From Methanobrevibacter sp. (GTDB lineage: Archaea; Methanobacteriota; Methanobacteria; Methanobacteriales; Methanobacteriaceae), in the NCBI RefSeq assembly GCF_017410345.1, contig NZ_JAFQQZ010000033.1, positions 1 through 41,203 on the forward strand: DNA of 41,203 nucleotides, given 5' to 3'. This document shows, one piece after another, positions 8,806-18,300 of this stretch. The notes under the pieces were generated by a model. It saw only the letters and a list, made by a program, of their open reading frames with translations, had not been told where the DNA came from and ran no database searches. Both the position numbers and the translations under genes were made by a program. Each line of letters starts with the position of its first letter. Position 1 is the stretch's first letter.

Positions 8806-9636
8806 ATTTTAGAGGCAAGAAATATAGTTTACGAATATCCTGATGGGACAAGGGCACTAAATAACATTAACTTTAAAGTGGAAAAAGGAGAAATGATAGC
8901 TCTTTTAGGAAGGAACGGAGCTGGAAAATCCACACTCTTTTTGCATTTCAATGGAATCCATATACCAAAGTCCGGTGAGATTTATATTGATGGTGAGAAG
9001 TTGGAATATGATAAGGAAAGTCTTATGAATGCTCGTCAGAAAATAGGGATAGTATTCCAGAACCCAGATAATCAATTGTTCGCTCCAACTGTAGAAGAGG
9101 ATGTTGCCTTCGGACCAATGAACCTTGGATTGCCTATTGAAGAGGTCGAACAAAGGGTAAAGGATTCCCTTGAAAAGGTTGGAATGGCTGGATTTGAAAA
9201 GAAATCTCCTCATCACTTAAGCGGTGGTCAAAAGAAAAGAGTGGCCATTGCAGGTATTCTGGCCATGAAACCTGAGCTCATGATTCTTGATGAGCCAACA
9301 TCAGGTCTTGACCCAAAAGGTGCCTCCCATATTCTTCAATTGTTGTATCAGTTGAATAAGGAAGGAATGACCATTGTCATTTCAACTCACGATGTGGATT
9401 TGGTTCCTGTATATTCTAGTCAGATTTATCTCATCAGTGATGGTGAAATAATAGCTGAAGGATTGCCTAATGAGGTCTTCTCTGATGTTGAAACAATCAG
9501 GGATGCCGATTTACGTCTTCCAAGAATGGCACATCTTGCTGAAATCCTTGAAAAAGAGGATAAGATTGATTTCGATGGAGATTATCCATTGACCATCGGG
9601 CAGGCACGTAGAAAGTTCCTTGATTTAATGGACTAA
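8806..9636 (+). CDS. cbiO: cobalt/ECF-type ABC transporter ATP-binding protein CbiO (apparent ATT start)
   Basis: A 276-residue ATPase of the CbiO/EcfA family, which drives cobalt or nickel uptake by an energy-coupling factor transporter. Walker A GRNGAGKST is at about residues 35-43, the Q-loop is in VFQNPDNQLF, the signature is LSGGQKKRVAIAG, Walker B and D-loop are LMILDEPTSGLDP, and the H-loop is in STHD. The extended C terminus ending MD is typical. Homology demands residues upstream of the first canonical codon (GTG at 8878): ILEARNIVYEYPDG reads in frame back to ATT at 8806, and GGAGG lies seven bases before it. No in-frame ATG, GTG or TTG exists between the upstream stop at 8782 and 8878, so initiation at ATT is the simplest reading. 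The membrane partners CbiM, CbiN and CbiQ are not in the window. Confidence 0.85.
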   Translation: MLEARNIVYEYPDGTRALNNINFKVEKGEMIALLGRNGAGKSTLFLHFNGIHIPKSGEIYIDGEKLEYDKESLMNARQKIGIVFQNPDNQLFAPTVEEDVAFGPMNLGLPIEEVEQRVKDSLEKVGMAGFEKKSPHHLSGGQKKRVAIAGILAMKPELMILDEPTSGLDPKGASHILQLLYQLNKEGMTIVISTHDVDLVPVYSSQIYLISDGEIIAEGLPNEVFSDVETIRDADLRLPRMAHLAEILEKEDKIDFDGDYPLTIGQARRKFLDLMD

Positions 9637-9825
9637 TTTTTTTATTTATTATTTTCACATTCTTTTTCTAACTTTTTTTAACTCTTTTATATTATTTTTA
9701 TTCATTTTGTGCATTTTTTTAATCATTTTTTCTCATTTTTAAGTTATAATATTATTTAAATAGGATTATCAATAAAAAAATTAATAGAAAAAACTTTAAA
9801 ATTACCTATTTTTGTGTTGATTTAA

Positions 9826-11022
9826 ATGACTGAAGAGATTATAAGCCAAATCAAGAGGAATTTAAGCGGAAATCCTGATTTAGATAGGGATTATCTGATA
9901 TCCCAATTGGATTATTATAAGAATCATGAATCCGCTTATGAGATAATCAAGGAGATTTCAAGGTTGATTTGGCAATCTTTAGACTTTTTTCATGAGGAAG
10001 AAAGCATCACCTCAAAGAAGACAAATGTGTCCAGAATGCTTGATGAAGTCATTCCACTTATTGAAAATAAGGAAAGGGATTTGGCTTTGGAAAAGCTGGA
10101 CAGCTTCATGAGTCATTTTGAAGACAAGTATGAAAGCAAATCCGACCATAAGGAAAGTGACTTAAAATCTAACAGGTCCATTGCAGAAATACAGTATATG
10201 AGATATGAGGAAAACAAGCTCTCCAGAGCTCCAAGGTCATATCAGACATATCCGAAAAAGGAAGATAAAAGGGTCAATTGGCGTAAAGAGGTAAAGATCA
10301 ATAGAATCAAAAATGTCAAAAAGGATGAAGCCATTGAAAAGGAATATCACAGTTTCCTAAATCCTCTCGAAGAGATCTTATTCTATCAATACATTGGCCT
10401 AAATCATGAATTGGCTTACATCCCATTCAATGAACCATTGTTTGACTTGTATTACATTTATGGAACATTGCTCTTGGAAAATGACGATTATGCAAAGGCA
10501 GAGGAATATCTGCTTAAAGCATTGAGAATCAATCCTGTATCTTCAAAGACCATATTGTCCCTTGCAGACATTTACAAATCTAAGACAAGAACCTACAATA
10601 GGTTTTTCCTATATAATGTGGATGCATTGAAGTTCGCTTATAGGAAGGAGGATATAGCAAGAGCCTATCGGAATTTCGGATTCTTCTATATTGAGGAGAA
10701 TCAAATGGACATTGCTGCTGTATTCTATGATTACAGCCTGAACTATGACTTCAATAGGCAGGCTTTCAGAGAGCTTGAATATATTAAGTCCCGTGGAATC
10801 GATACTGAAATTGAGGCAAGGGATGCGGAAAGGATAATAGAATCCAAAAGCATTCAAGTGGGAGTGAATCCTTTCATCCTAGACACATTAAGGATTATAT
10901 GTGCGGATTTGGAAAATAAGAAGAACGATGTCGGAGCATTGTATTTCTATAGGATATTGTATGATCTGACTAAGGACAATCTGATTTTAGGCAGAATCAA
11001 TTCAATTCAAAACAGGATTTGA
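9826..11022 (+). CDS. TPR-repeat protein, function unknown
   Basis: A 398-residue protein, probably soluble. Residues about 1-200 are charged and helical with a Lys/Arg-rich middle (RRYQTYPKKEDKRVNWRKEVK-like composition). From about residue 204 the sequence shows tetratricopeptide features: LYYIYGTLLLENDDYAKAEEYLLKAL matches the W-LG-Y-A-F-A-P TPR pattern, followed by NPVSSKTILSLADIY and ARAYRNFGFFYIEENQMDIAAVFYDYSL as further repeats. TPRs mediate protein-protein contacts; nothing shows the partner. It is flanked by A+T-rich spacers and seems to be monocistronic. The ATG at 9826 has only a weak GTTGAT upstream. Confidence 0.7.
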   Translation: MTEEIISQIKRNLSGNPDLDRDYLISQLDYYKNHESAYEIIKEISRLIWQSLDFFHEEESITSKKTNVSRMLDEVIPLIENKERDLALEKLDSFMSHFEDKYESKSDHKESDLKSNRSIAEIQYMRYEENKLSRAPRSYQTYPKKEDKRVNWRKEVKINRIKNVKKDEAIEKEYHSFLNPLEEILFYQYIGLNHELAYIPFNEPLFDLYYIYGTLLLENDDYAKAEEYLLKALRINPVSSKTILSLADIYKSKTRTYNRFFLYNVDALKFAYRKEDIARAYRNFGFFYIEENQMDIAAVFYDYSLNYDFNRQAFRELEYIKSRGIDTEIEARDAERIIESKSIQVGVNPFILDTLRIICADLENKKNDVGALYFYRILYDLTKDNLILGRINSIQNRI

Positions 11023-11246
11023 TTTTCATATTCTTTTTTAATATTTTTCAATTTTTAATTTTTTTTCATTTTTTCTAAAGAACATTCATTCAATTAATTT
11101 ACTTTATATATAATTAGAAACATATTTAATTATGTATTAAAATATTAAATCGAATTATTATTAAAAATTATTAAAATCAATTTATATTAAAAAATTTATT
11201 TAAAAAATTTATTTTAATCAATCAATTATTATTTATGGTGAGTTAA

Positions 11247-11705
<459 letters not shown>

Positions 11706-11748
11706 TGATTAATTGTTTTAATTTTAATCATGATTATTAGGTTTAAAA

Positions 11749-11836
11749 AATTAGAAAAATAGTTTTATTAAAGATTTATTTAAAATTAAAGAATTAGAAA
11801 AATAAGTTTTATTTAAAAATTTTATTTAAAATTAAG
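11749..11836. repeat. tandem direct repeat before the GT2 gene (2 copies)
   Basis: Two adjacent A+T-rich copies of about 43-45 bases (11749-11791 and 11792-11836), each running from AATTAGAAAAATA through TTTTATT to TTATTTAAAATTAA. The second ends six bases before the ATG of the glycosyltransferase, so the duplication lies in its promoter/leader. Confidence 0.6.
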
Positions 11837-11841
11837 ATAAT

Positions 11842-12549
11842 ATGTCAGAAATAAATTCAGATATCACTAAAGACGTTTACTTGGTTGTTCCGGCATTCAA
11901 TGAGGAAAAGACCGTTTCCCAAATCATTGAAGGAATAGCTGAAAGGGGATATAATGTGATACTGGTCAATGACGGTTCAAGAGACAAGACACTAGATTTG
12001 GCCATTGAATCAAAAAGGAAGTATCCCGATCAGATATTCGTAGTCTCCCATGTAATCAATAGGGGATTGGGTGCTGCATTGAAGACAGGAATGATTCTTG
12101 CACTTAAAAAAAGGGCAAAATACATTGTAACCTTCGATGCTGATGGACAGCATGAGATAGGAGACATTCCAAAGGTCTGCAAGCCATTGCAGGATGGAGA
12201 AGCTGATGTTGTAATCGGTGCAAGGCCATTTGAGGACATGCCAATAAGCAAAAGCTTTGCAAACTACATAATGAATGCATTGACCTTAATCTTCTACGGA
12301 AGAAAGGTTAAGGATTCACAATCTGGGCTAAGGGCCTTCACTGCCCAAGCGGCAGATGCAATCAATATAGTCTCCAGAGGGTATGGTGTTTCATCCGAAT
12401 TCATTAAGGAGATAAGCGATAAGAATCTTAGATTGGTTGAAGTTACAATCACAACAATCTACACTCCAGAAACCCAAAATAAGGGAACAGATGCAATTGT
12501 CGGATTAAAGATCTTAAGTAAAATGATCATTGACTTATTTAGGATATAA
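11842..12549 (+). CDS. GT2 family glycosyltransferase (dolichol-phosphate mannosyltransferase-like)
   Basis: A 235-residue GT-A fold enzyme. VYLVVPAFNEEKTVSQII is the nucleotide-sugar binding N terminus, VNDGSRDKT the first acidic motif, and TFDADGQHEIGDIP the DxD-type metal site (DADGQH). SQSGLRAF near residue 155 is the acceptor-side motif of polyprenyl-phosphate sugar transferases. There are no membrane helices at the C terminus, so it is a soluble or peripheral enzyme likely anchored by the DUF2304 membrane protein encoded next (48 bases downstream). Likely role: charging a polyprenyl phosphate with a sugar for surface glycan or N-glycan assembly. The sugar is unknown. Confidence 0.88.
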   Translation: MSEINSDITKDVYLVVPAFNEEKTVSQIIEGIAERGYNVILVNDGSRDKTLDLAIESKRKYPDQIFVVSHVINRGLGAALKTGMILALKKRAKYIVTFDADGQHEIGDIPKVCKPLQDGEADVVIGARPFEDMPISKSFANYIMNALTLIFYGRKVKDSQSGLRAFTAQAADAINIVSRGYGVSSEFIKEISDKNLRLVEVTITTIYTPETQNKGTDAIVGLKILSKMIIDLFRI

Positions 12550-12597
12550 TTAGGTTTTTACAATTATTAGAATATTTAGAATATAAGAGGAAGTGTT

Positions 12598-12972
12598 ATT
12601 ATTATAGGTCCGTTTCGTACATATCAGGTTTTATTAGTTATTGCAACTATAATAGTCATAATATACTTCTATAGGAGATTGAGAGTTAAGAAGATCACCC
12701 CAGCCACATTCGTATTGTGGGTTTTAGTTTGTTTAATCGTCAATTTCTTTGCTTTCGCACCTAAATTCAGTGACCCCCTTGCAGGATTCTTCGGTTTTGG
12801 CAGAGGATTGGACCTCCTCCTTGTTCTTGGATATGCACTTCTTGTTTATGCGATTTTCAGACTATATGTGAAAATCGATGAATTGAATAGGAACACAACC
12901 GAATTGGTTAGGGCTTTAGCCATTAAGGATGAAATCAAATTGGAAGATATCGATAAGGATGAAGATGAATAA
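12598..12972 (+). CDS. DUF2304 family membrane protein (apparent ATT start)
   Basis: A 124-residue membrane protein with three hydrophobic segments (around VLLVIATIIVIIYFY, FVLWVLVCLIVNFFAFA and LLLVLGYALLVYAIFRLYV) and a charged acidic C terminus. It matches the DUF2304 family, commonly encoded beside GT2 polyprenyl-phosphate glycosyltransferases, as here. The only canonical in-frame start is TTG at 12679, which would delete the first helix. Reading upstream, the family-like start I-I-G-P-F-R-T-Y-Q begins at ATT 12598 or the adjacent ATT/ATA codons, with AGAGG seven bases before 12598 and no in-frame ATG/GTG/TTG after the stop at 12577. An ATT start is therefore the best reading. Confidence 0.75.
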   Translation: MIIGPFRTYQVLLVIATIIVIIYFYRRLRVKKITPATFVLWVLVCLIVNFFAFAPKFSDPLAGFFGFGRGLDLLLVLGYALLVYAIFRLYVKIDELNRNTTELVRALAIKDEIKLEDIDKDEDE

Positions 12973-13047
12973 ATGTCTCATCTTTAATTTTTTTTTATTT
13001 TTATTATCATTAAATAATTAAATATTTAGTTTAATTAAGGTTTTATT

Positions 13048-13767
13048 ATGTTATTGTATTTTAGAGGATGTACAGCTCGTGAAAAACTGAATTCAATCAG
13101 CAAAGCCACCGAAAGGATCTTAAGGCACGCAAAGATCAGTTATGAAACTTTGGAAGATGAAAAGTGCTGTGGCTCAGTGCTACTTAGAACCGGTTTTTTA
13201 GAGGATGCTATCGAGCATATGAATGGCAATTTGGAGGATTTTGAAGGAAGAACCATTCTCACCTCATGTGCTGGCTGCTATAAGACATTAAAGGAAGACT
13301 ATAAGAAATACCTTGGTGTTGACTTGAAGGTCATTCACATTTCCCAATTGCTGGAGCAACTGATCAGGGAAAATAAGATCTCTCTTAAGGGAAACAATGA
13401 TTTGAATGTAACATATCATGATTCCTGCCATTTGGGAAGGCATGCAGGGGAATATGATGCTCCAAGAAATGTCATCAACTCAATATCCAATCTTGTGGAA
13501 ATGGAAAATACGAAGGAAAAGGCAAGATGCTGCGGTTCCGGAGGAGGAGTCAAATCCGCTTATGGGGAATTGTCCAATTCAATTGCAGATTTGAGAATTC
13601 AAGAGGCTAGGCAAACCGATGCAGACTTATTGGTGACTGCATGTCCATTCTGCAAATTGAATCTTAGTCAGAATTCCCAAGATTTGGATGTCTTGGACTT
13701 GTCTGAATTTGTTCTTAAGCATCTGGATTTAACTGAAGATTGTGACAAAGAGGGTGAAATCCAATGA
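13048..13767 (+). CDS. (Fe-S) oxidoreductase subunit with two CCG domains (HdrB/LutA-like)
   Basis: A 239-residue protein with two cysteine-rich CCG domains, the module of heterodisulfide reductase HdrB/HdrD, GlpC and LutA. First set: C8, C40-C41-G, C74-x2-C77 (SCAGC). Second set: DSCHLGRH, ARCCGSGGG and ACPFC. These normally bind a noncubane 4Fe-4S cluster or participate in two-electron transfer. It overlaps the next gene by four bases (ATGA), so the two are translated together. It is probably a redox partner for the LUD/ferredoxin protein that follows, not the HdrABC enzyme itself. The start ATG has a weak AGG upstream. Confidence 0.85.
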   Translation: MLLYFRGCTAREKLNSISKATERILRHAKISYETLEDEKCCGSVLLRTGFLEDAIEHMNGNLEDFEGRTILTSCAGCYKTLKEDYKKYLGVDLKVIHISQLLEQLIRENKISLKGNNDLNVTYHDSCHLGRHAGEYDAPRNVINSISNLVEMENTKEKARCCGSGGGVKSAYGELSNSIADLRIQEARQTDADLLVTACPFCKLNLSQNSQDLDVLDLSEFVLKHLDLTEDCDKEGEIQ

Positions 13768-14990
13768 AGGAAGAGGAAATAGAATCTATGAGACATGTAT
13801 TCAGTGGCCTCAAGGATAGGATAGAGCCCCTTGTAAAGACTCCAAAGATAAAAGCTCTCCAGCAAAGGGTCATAGACATTAGAAAGGATGCGATAGACAA
13901 CAACGAAGAGCTTATAGCCATTGCAAAGGAGAGCTTGAAGGAGAACGACATTGACTTCTTTTATGCAGATGATGATGAGGCAGCACGAAAAATATTATGG
14001 GATTTAATAGATGAAGAGATTAAATCAAGTAATTTAAATCCAAATGAAGTTTACATAGCGAAATCCAAATCCAATACATTACGTGAGATCGATGCAAGTC
14101 AGTTTTTAGAAGAGAAGGGCATGATTATTGTTGAGACAGACTTGGGAGACAGAATTCTGCAATTGAAAAAGGAAGATAACAGTCCTGTTCACCCTACTGG
14201 TCCCGCTTCCCATTTGACAGTTGATGACATCGCAGGGATTGTCAATGAATCCATGGGGTTGGATTTGCCTGCAGTACCAAGGCCTATTATGGAGGCTGTG
14301 AGAGCTGATGTTTTAGGATTGATTGAAAAGGCTTCCATAGGCATCAGCGGTTCCAATTCAATCGCTGCAGAGGATGGTGCCATCCTAATGGTTCATAATG
14401 AGGGAAACATCAGCCTGGTTCAAAACAAGAAGCTCCATATTGTCCTTGCAGGAATAGACAAACTGGTGCCTCTTATAGAGGATTCCGTTTCTATCGCCAA
14501 GCTGGAGACTGCATTTGCAACCGGAAAGCCGGTGACTTCTTATATCAATATCGTCGCAGGACCTTCAAAGACAGCGGACATTGAGAAAAAGCTTCTAAAG
14601 AATATGTACGGTGCGGAAAGGGTAGCTGTCATATTGCTGGACAATGGCAGAAAACAGGCATTCAAGGAATGCCTTTGGTGCATTGGCTGCGGCAATTGCA
14701 TTGTGAATTGTCCTGTCTATAATGTTGTTGGGAATGAGTTCGGTTATCACAGCTATTTAGGTGGCAGAGGTGTTGCAATGAGCAAATACCTTAAGGATAA
14801 CCAAGGTTCCGTTGATTCCGGCTTGTATATGTGCACCTTATGCGGAATGTGCACTGAAAACTGTCCTGTTCTCACTCCTACAAATGAAATCATTGAGAAA
14901 TTAAGGAATTCCACTCAAAAAGATGGGCTTTCAATGAAACAGCATGAGAAAATCAGAGACAACATTAAGGATAAGGGATCTCCTTATTAA
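13764..14990 (+). CDS. LUD-domain 4Fe-4S protein (LutB-like)
   Basis: A 408-residue iron-sulfur protein. Residues about 60-290 form the LUD (DUF162) domain: GPASHLTVDDIAGIVNESMG, GISGSNSIAAEDGAILMVHNEGN and HIVLAGIDKLVP are hallmark stretches. Residues 303-317 (CLWCIGCGNCIVNCP) and 357-368 (CTLCGMCTENCP) are two ferredoxin-type 4Fe-4S motifs. This is the layout of LutB, part of the bacterial lactate oxidation complex LutABC. In methanogens the pair with an HdrB-like partner is common, but its electron donor is not established. It is cotranscribed with the CCG-domain gene through an ATGA overlap. Confidence 0.85.
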   Translation: MKEEEIESMRHVFSGLKDRIEPLVKTPKIKALQQRVIDIRKDAIDNNEELIAIAKESLKENDIDFFYADDDEAARKILWDLIDEEIKSSNLNPNEVYIAKSKSNTLREIDASQFLEEKGMIIVETDLGDRILQLKKEDNSPVHPTGPASHLTVDDIAGIVNESMGLDLPAVPRPIMEAVRADVLGLIEKASIGISGSNSIAAEDGAILMVHNEGNISLVQNKKLHIVLAGIDKLVPLIEDSVSIAKLETAFATGKPVTSYINIVAGPSKTADIEKKLLKNMYGAERVAVILLDNGRKQAFKECLWCIGCGNCIVNCPVYNVVGNEFGYHSYLGGRGVAMSKYLKDNQGSVDSGLYMCTLCGMCTENCPVLTPTNEIIEKLRNSTQKDGLSMKQHEKIRDNIKDKGSPY

Positions 14991-15362
14991 TTATCTTATT
15001 TTCTAATCTTTCATTCTTTTTATTATTTTTAACTATTTTTGTAATTTTTATTCTTATTAAAATATTGATTTAATTTAGTAAATTCTAATTTTAGTCAAAT
15101 ATAATAATTATTTCATAATTTACTCTTTCATTATAATTTTATTTCAATTTTAAAACAATATTTCACTTTTAAATCAATTTTAAAGCTTTAAAAACTGTTT
15201 AATTTATAAATGATGACTAACTAACTATTTTTGAAGACAGATATTTTCTAAAAATTCTTTTTGAAAATAAATTTTTATTTTTGAATTTCAGTTCTATTAA
15301 AATTTCTACTCGGAATCTTTAGAATTTATTTCTCTTCTAAATTTTTATGAGGTGTTAATACA
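14991..15362. other. A+T-rich spacer with adhesin promoter
   Basis: A 372-base spacer without a gene. A TATA-like AATTTATAAA at 15201-15210 would start transcription near 15235, giving the adhesin gene a leader of about 130 bases. GAGGTG at 15349-15354 is its ribosome site. Nothing else is recognised. Confidence 0.5.
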
Positions 15363-18300
15363 TTGAAATTTAAAATTATATATTTAATTTGTATGATTCT
15401 CTGTGTATTTTTAACATTTTCAACTGTTAATGCAACGGATTTGGATGATTTTGGTCCAAATTCCCTTGCAATAGATTCACAGTCTGAATCTTCCTTTGCA
15501 AATTTAAATGAAGACTTAAGTGCGAATATTGTAAAAAGTGATGAGGATGAGGATTGTGTAGAATCTGTGAATGAATTATCTAACTTAGATGAGGATTCAA
15601 ATCCTTCTTTAAGTTCTATTAATTCAGATGAGAATTCTCTTAAATCTGCTATTAGTCCCAGTGGAAATACATTCAGTGACATTCAAAGTTCAATAAAAAG
15701 CGCTAAATCTGGGGATGTCATTGAATTGAATGGAAAAACCTTCACAGGCAATGGCTCCAGAATTGTAATTGCAAATAAGTCCATTACAATAAGGGGCGGT
15801 GAGGGTTCAACTATGGCAACACTCGATGCAAGGAACATATCAGCAATTTTTAAGATTAGCAATTCAACCATAAACATATTTAATTGCAATCTTATCAATT
15901 CAAAGGGCATATGTGTTTACATCCTAGGTGGCAATGGCTCAATCGTCAATTGCAATTTTAGGAATAACCATGCAAATACCCTTGACGCACATCTTCTTGT
16001 AGATGAGAACTGCACTAATTTCCTAGTGGAAAATTCAAGCTTTATAAATGGTTCATCATTTGAATATTCAAATGTTGCAGTCATTGCAAGGAATTCCACA
16101 GTTAGGAATTGCACATTTATAAATAATGTTGTTGAGAATGATTATGGAGTTCCGGTTACTGGAGGAGGCCTTCAAATTGGCCAATATCCTGATATGATAA
16201 ATGAGGGCAGTGTAATAAACTGTGTATTCATTAATAATTCTGCGATTTCCAATTCAGGCGCTCATGCTGGAGCATTGTGCTTCCGTCCAGGCATAAAGGT
16301 TTTCAATTCCACCTTTATCAGCAATTACTGCAATAATATTGGCGGTGCAACCACATTGCATGCTGATGGGGAAATGTTCAACTGCATTTTCATCAATAAT
16401 AGTGCAGGCGTGTATGGAGGTGCGATCAGCACTGGATTGAATGAGAATAATATCAGTGTAAATATAAGTTCATGTATTTTTGAGGACAACTCTGCCCCTA
16501 TGGGCGGTGCGATTCAAGTGAAAGGAAATAATGTAAAGGTTGTTAATTCCACATTCATTGGAAATAATGCCAGCGACAGCGATGGCGGGGCATTGTTCAT
16601 TATGGGAAATGAGGCAATAATTATCAATTCCACATTCAATGAGAATTTTGCCAAATGCATTGGTGCAGGTGTTCTAATCAATGGAACAGATGTTACCATT
16701 TTGAATTCAAGCTTTGATGCAAACGTTGCAGACTATGGTGGTGCAATCTATGTTGTCGGATCAAATTCCAACATATTCAGTTCGAATTTCACCAATCATA
16801 AGGTAATCAACGGTTCTGTTTTCATCAAAGGTCCCAATACCTATGTCTATGACAGCAATTTCAAATTCAACTGCGGTGAAAACGGAGCTGCAATCTACAT
16901 CAAAGGATCAGAGAATAATCTGATATTCAATAATTTCAGCTTCAACAATGTCACTAAAAGAGGCGGAGCCATCTATATTGAAGGGTCCAATGCAAATATC
17001 CTTGCTTCTGATTTCCTAAACAACTCCGCAATTCCAAATAAGTCTGACATTCTAAGCGGCTTAGGCGGTGCGATATACATAAAAGGAAACGACAATACCA
17101 TCGATTCTTCCAATTTGACCTTCAACAGGGCAAGAAACGGCTCAGCAATATATACCGATGGAGTGAACATGGTCCTGTCAAATGTCAATTTCGACAAGAA
17201 TCAGGCATGGTCATATATTCTGGATTCAACAGTATATCCGCTCATCAGCTATTTCAACGAAAGCGATATTCTAATTAATTTGACTTTGATTGGCGGCAAT
17301 AATATTGCAAATGCAATCTATAATACTGCATCTATCGACGAAATATATTTCCATAATGTCAGCTATATATCCTCTAAGGGTCCGAAAGTGACTGGAGATG
17401 ATGAGATACATCCTGTAGATGGTGCGGAAAACAGTTTGAACGGCAGCTTATTGTATCAGGATGACCGTGAAGACAACCAATTGGTCAATGTCATCATCTA
17501 TAGGGAGCATTCAGGCAATGAGCCAATAAGAGCCCTTGATGAAGATTTCCTTTCACATTATGAGATTATCCTTAATGAGACATTCACAACAGGCATTCTT
17601 GGAAACATAAGCTTCAATCTCAGCGATTATCTTGGCAGTCCATTGAAGGCGGGAAAGTATTATCTCTACGCTGAGCATCTTGAAGATGACTATTACAAGG
17701 AAATAGATGAGACAAATGACTTTGACATCATTCCTCTTGTTGATGTGGCCATTGACATTGGCTCCAGCAGAGTGAATGTTGACTTCAACAAAACTGTCAA
17801 ATTCACTGTAAAGGTCAGGAACAACGGTCCAAACGATGCAAGTGAAGTAAATGTCAATGCAATTGTCCCCGAAGGATTGGTCTATCTTTCATCATCACCT
17901 TCAGCAGGTGCATATGATCCGGAAAGCGGCATTTGGCATATAGGATACTTGGATGTGGGGGAAAATCAGACCCTGACAATCAATGTTTTGACAAACAGGA
18001 CAGGACTTATCGATTATCCTGTTGATGTATCCTCTCTTGAAGAGGACTGCAACATGACAAACAACCAGGACAACAAGACCATAAGGGTTCTTATGGCTGA
18101 CTTGGCCATAACTGTCAATGCATCTGAGGAGATTGCAAACTTTGGAGGCATTGTCAATTGGACAATAAGCGTTGTAAACAATGGGCCTAACAATGCAAGC
18201 AAGATAGTGGTTATATTGGACTATCTGGATGGCGAATTGGTCTATTTGGACAGTTCCAATGACAGCTTTGATCCTTCAAACAACAGGTTGGAGATTCCAA

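Noticed and set aside
8878-8880. GTG as the start of cbiO
   Set aside because: It would remove the first strand of the nucleotide-binding domain and has no ribosome site; the upstream frame is clearly coding.
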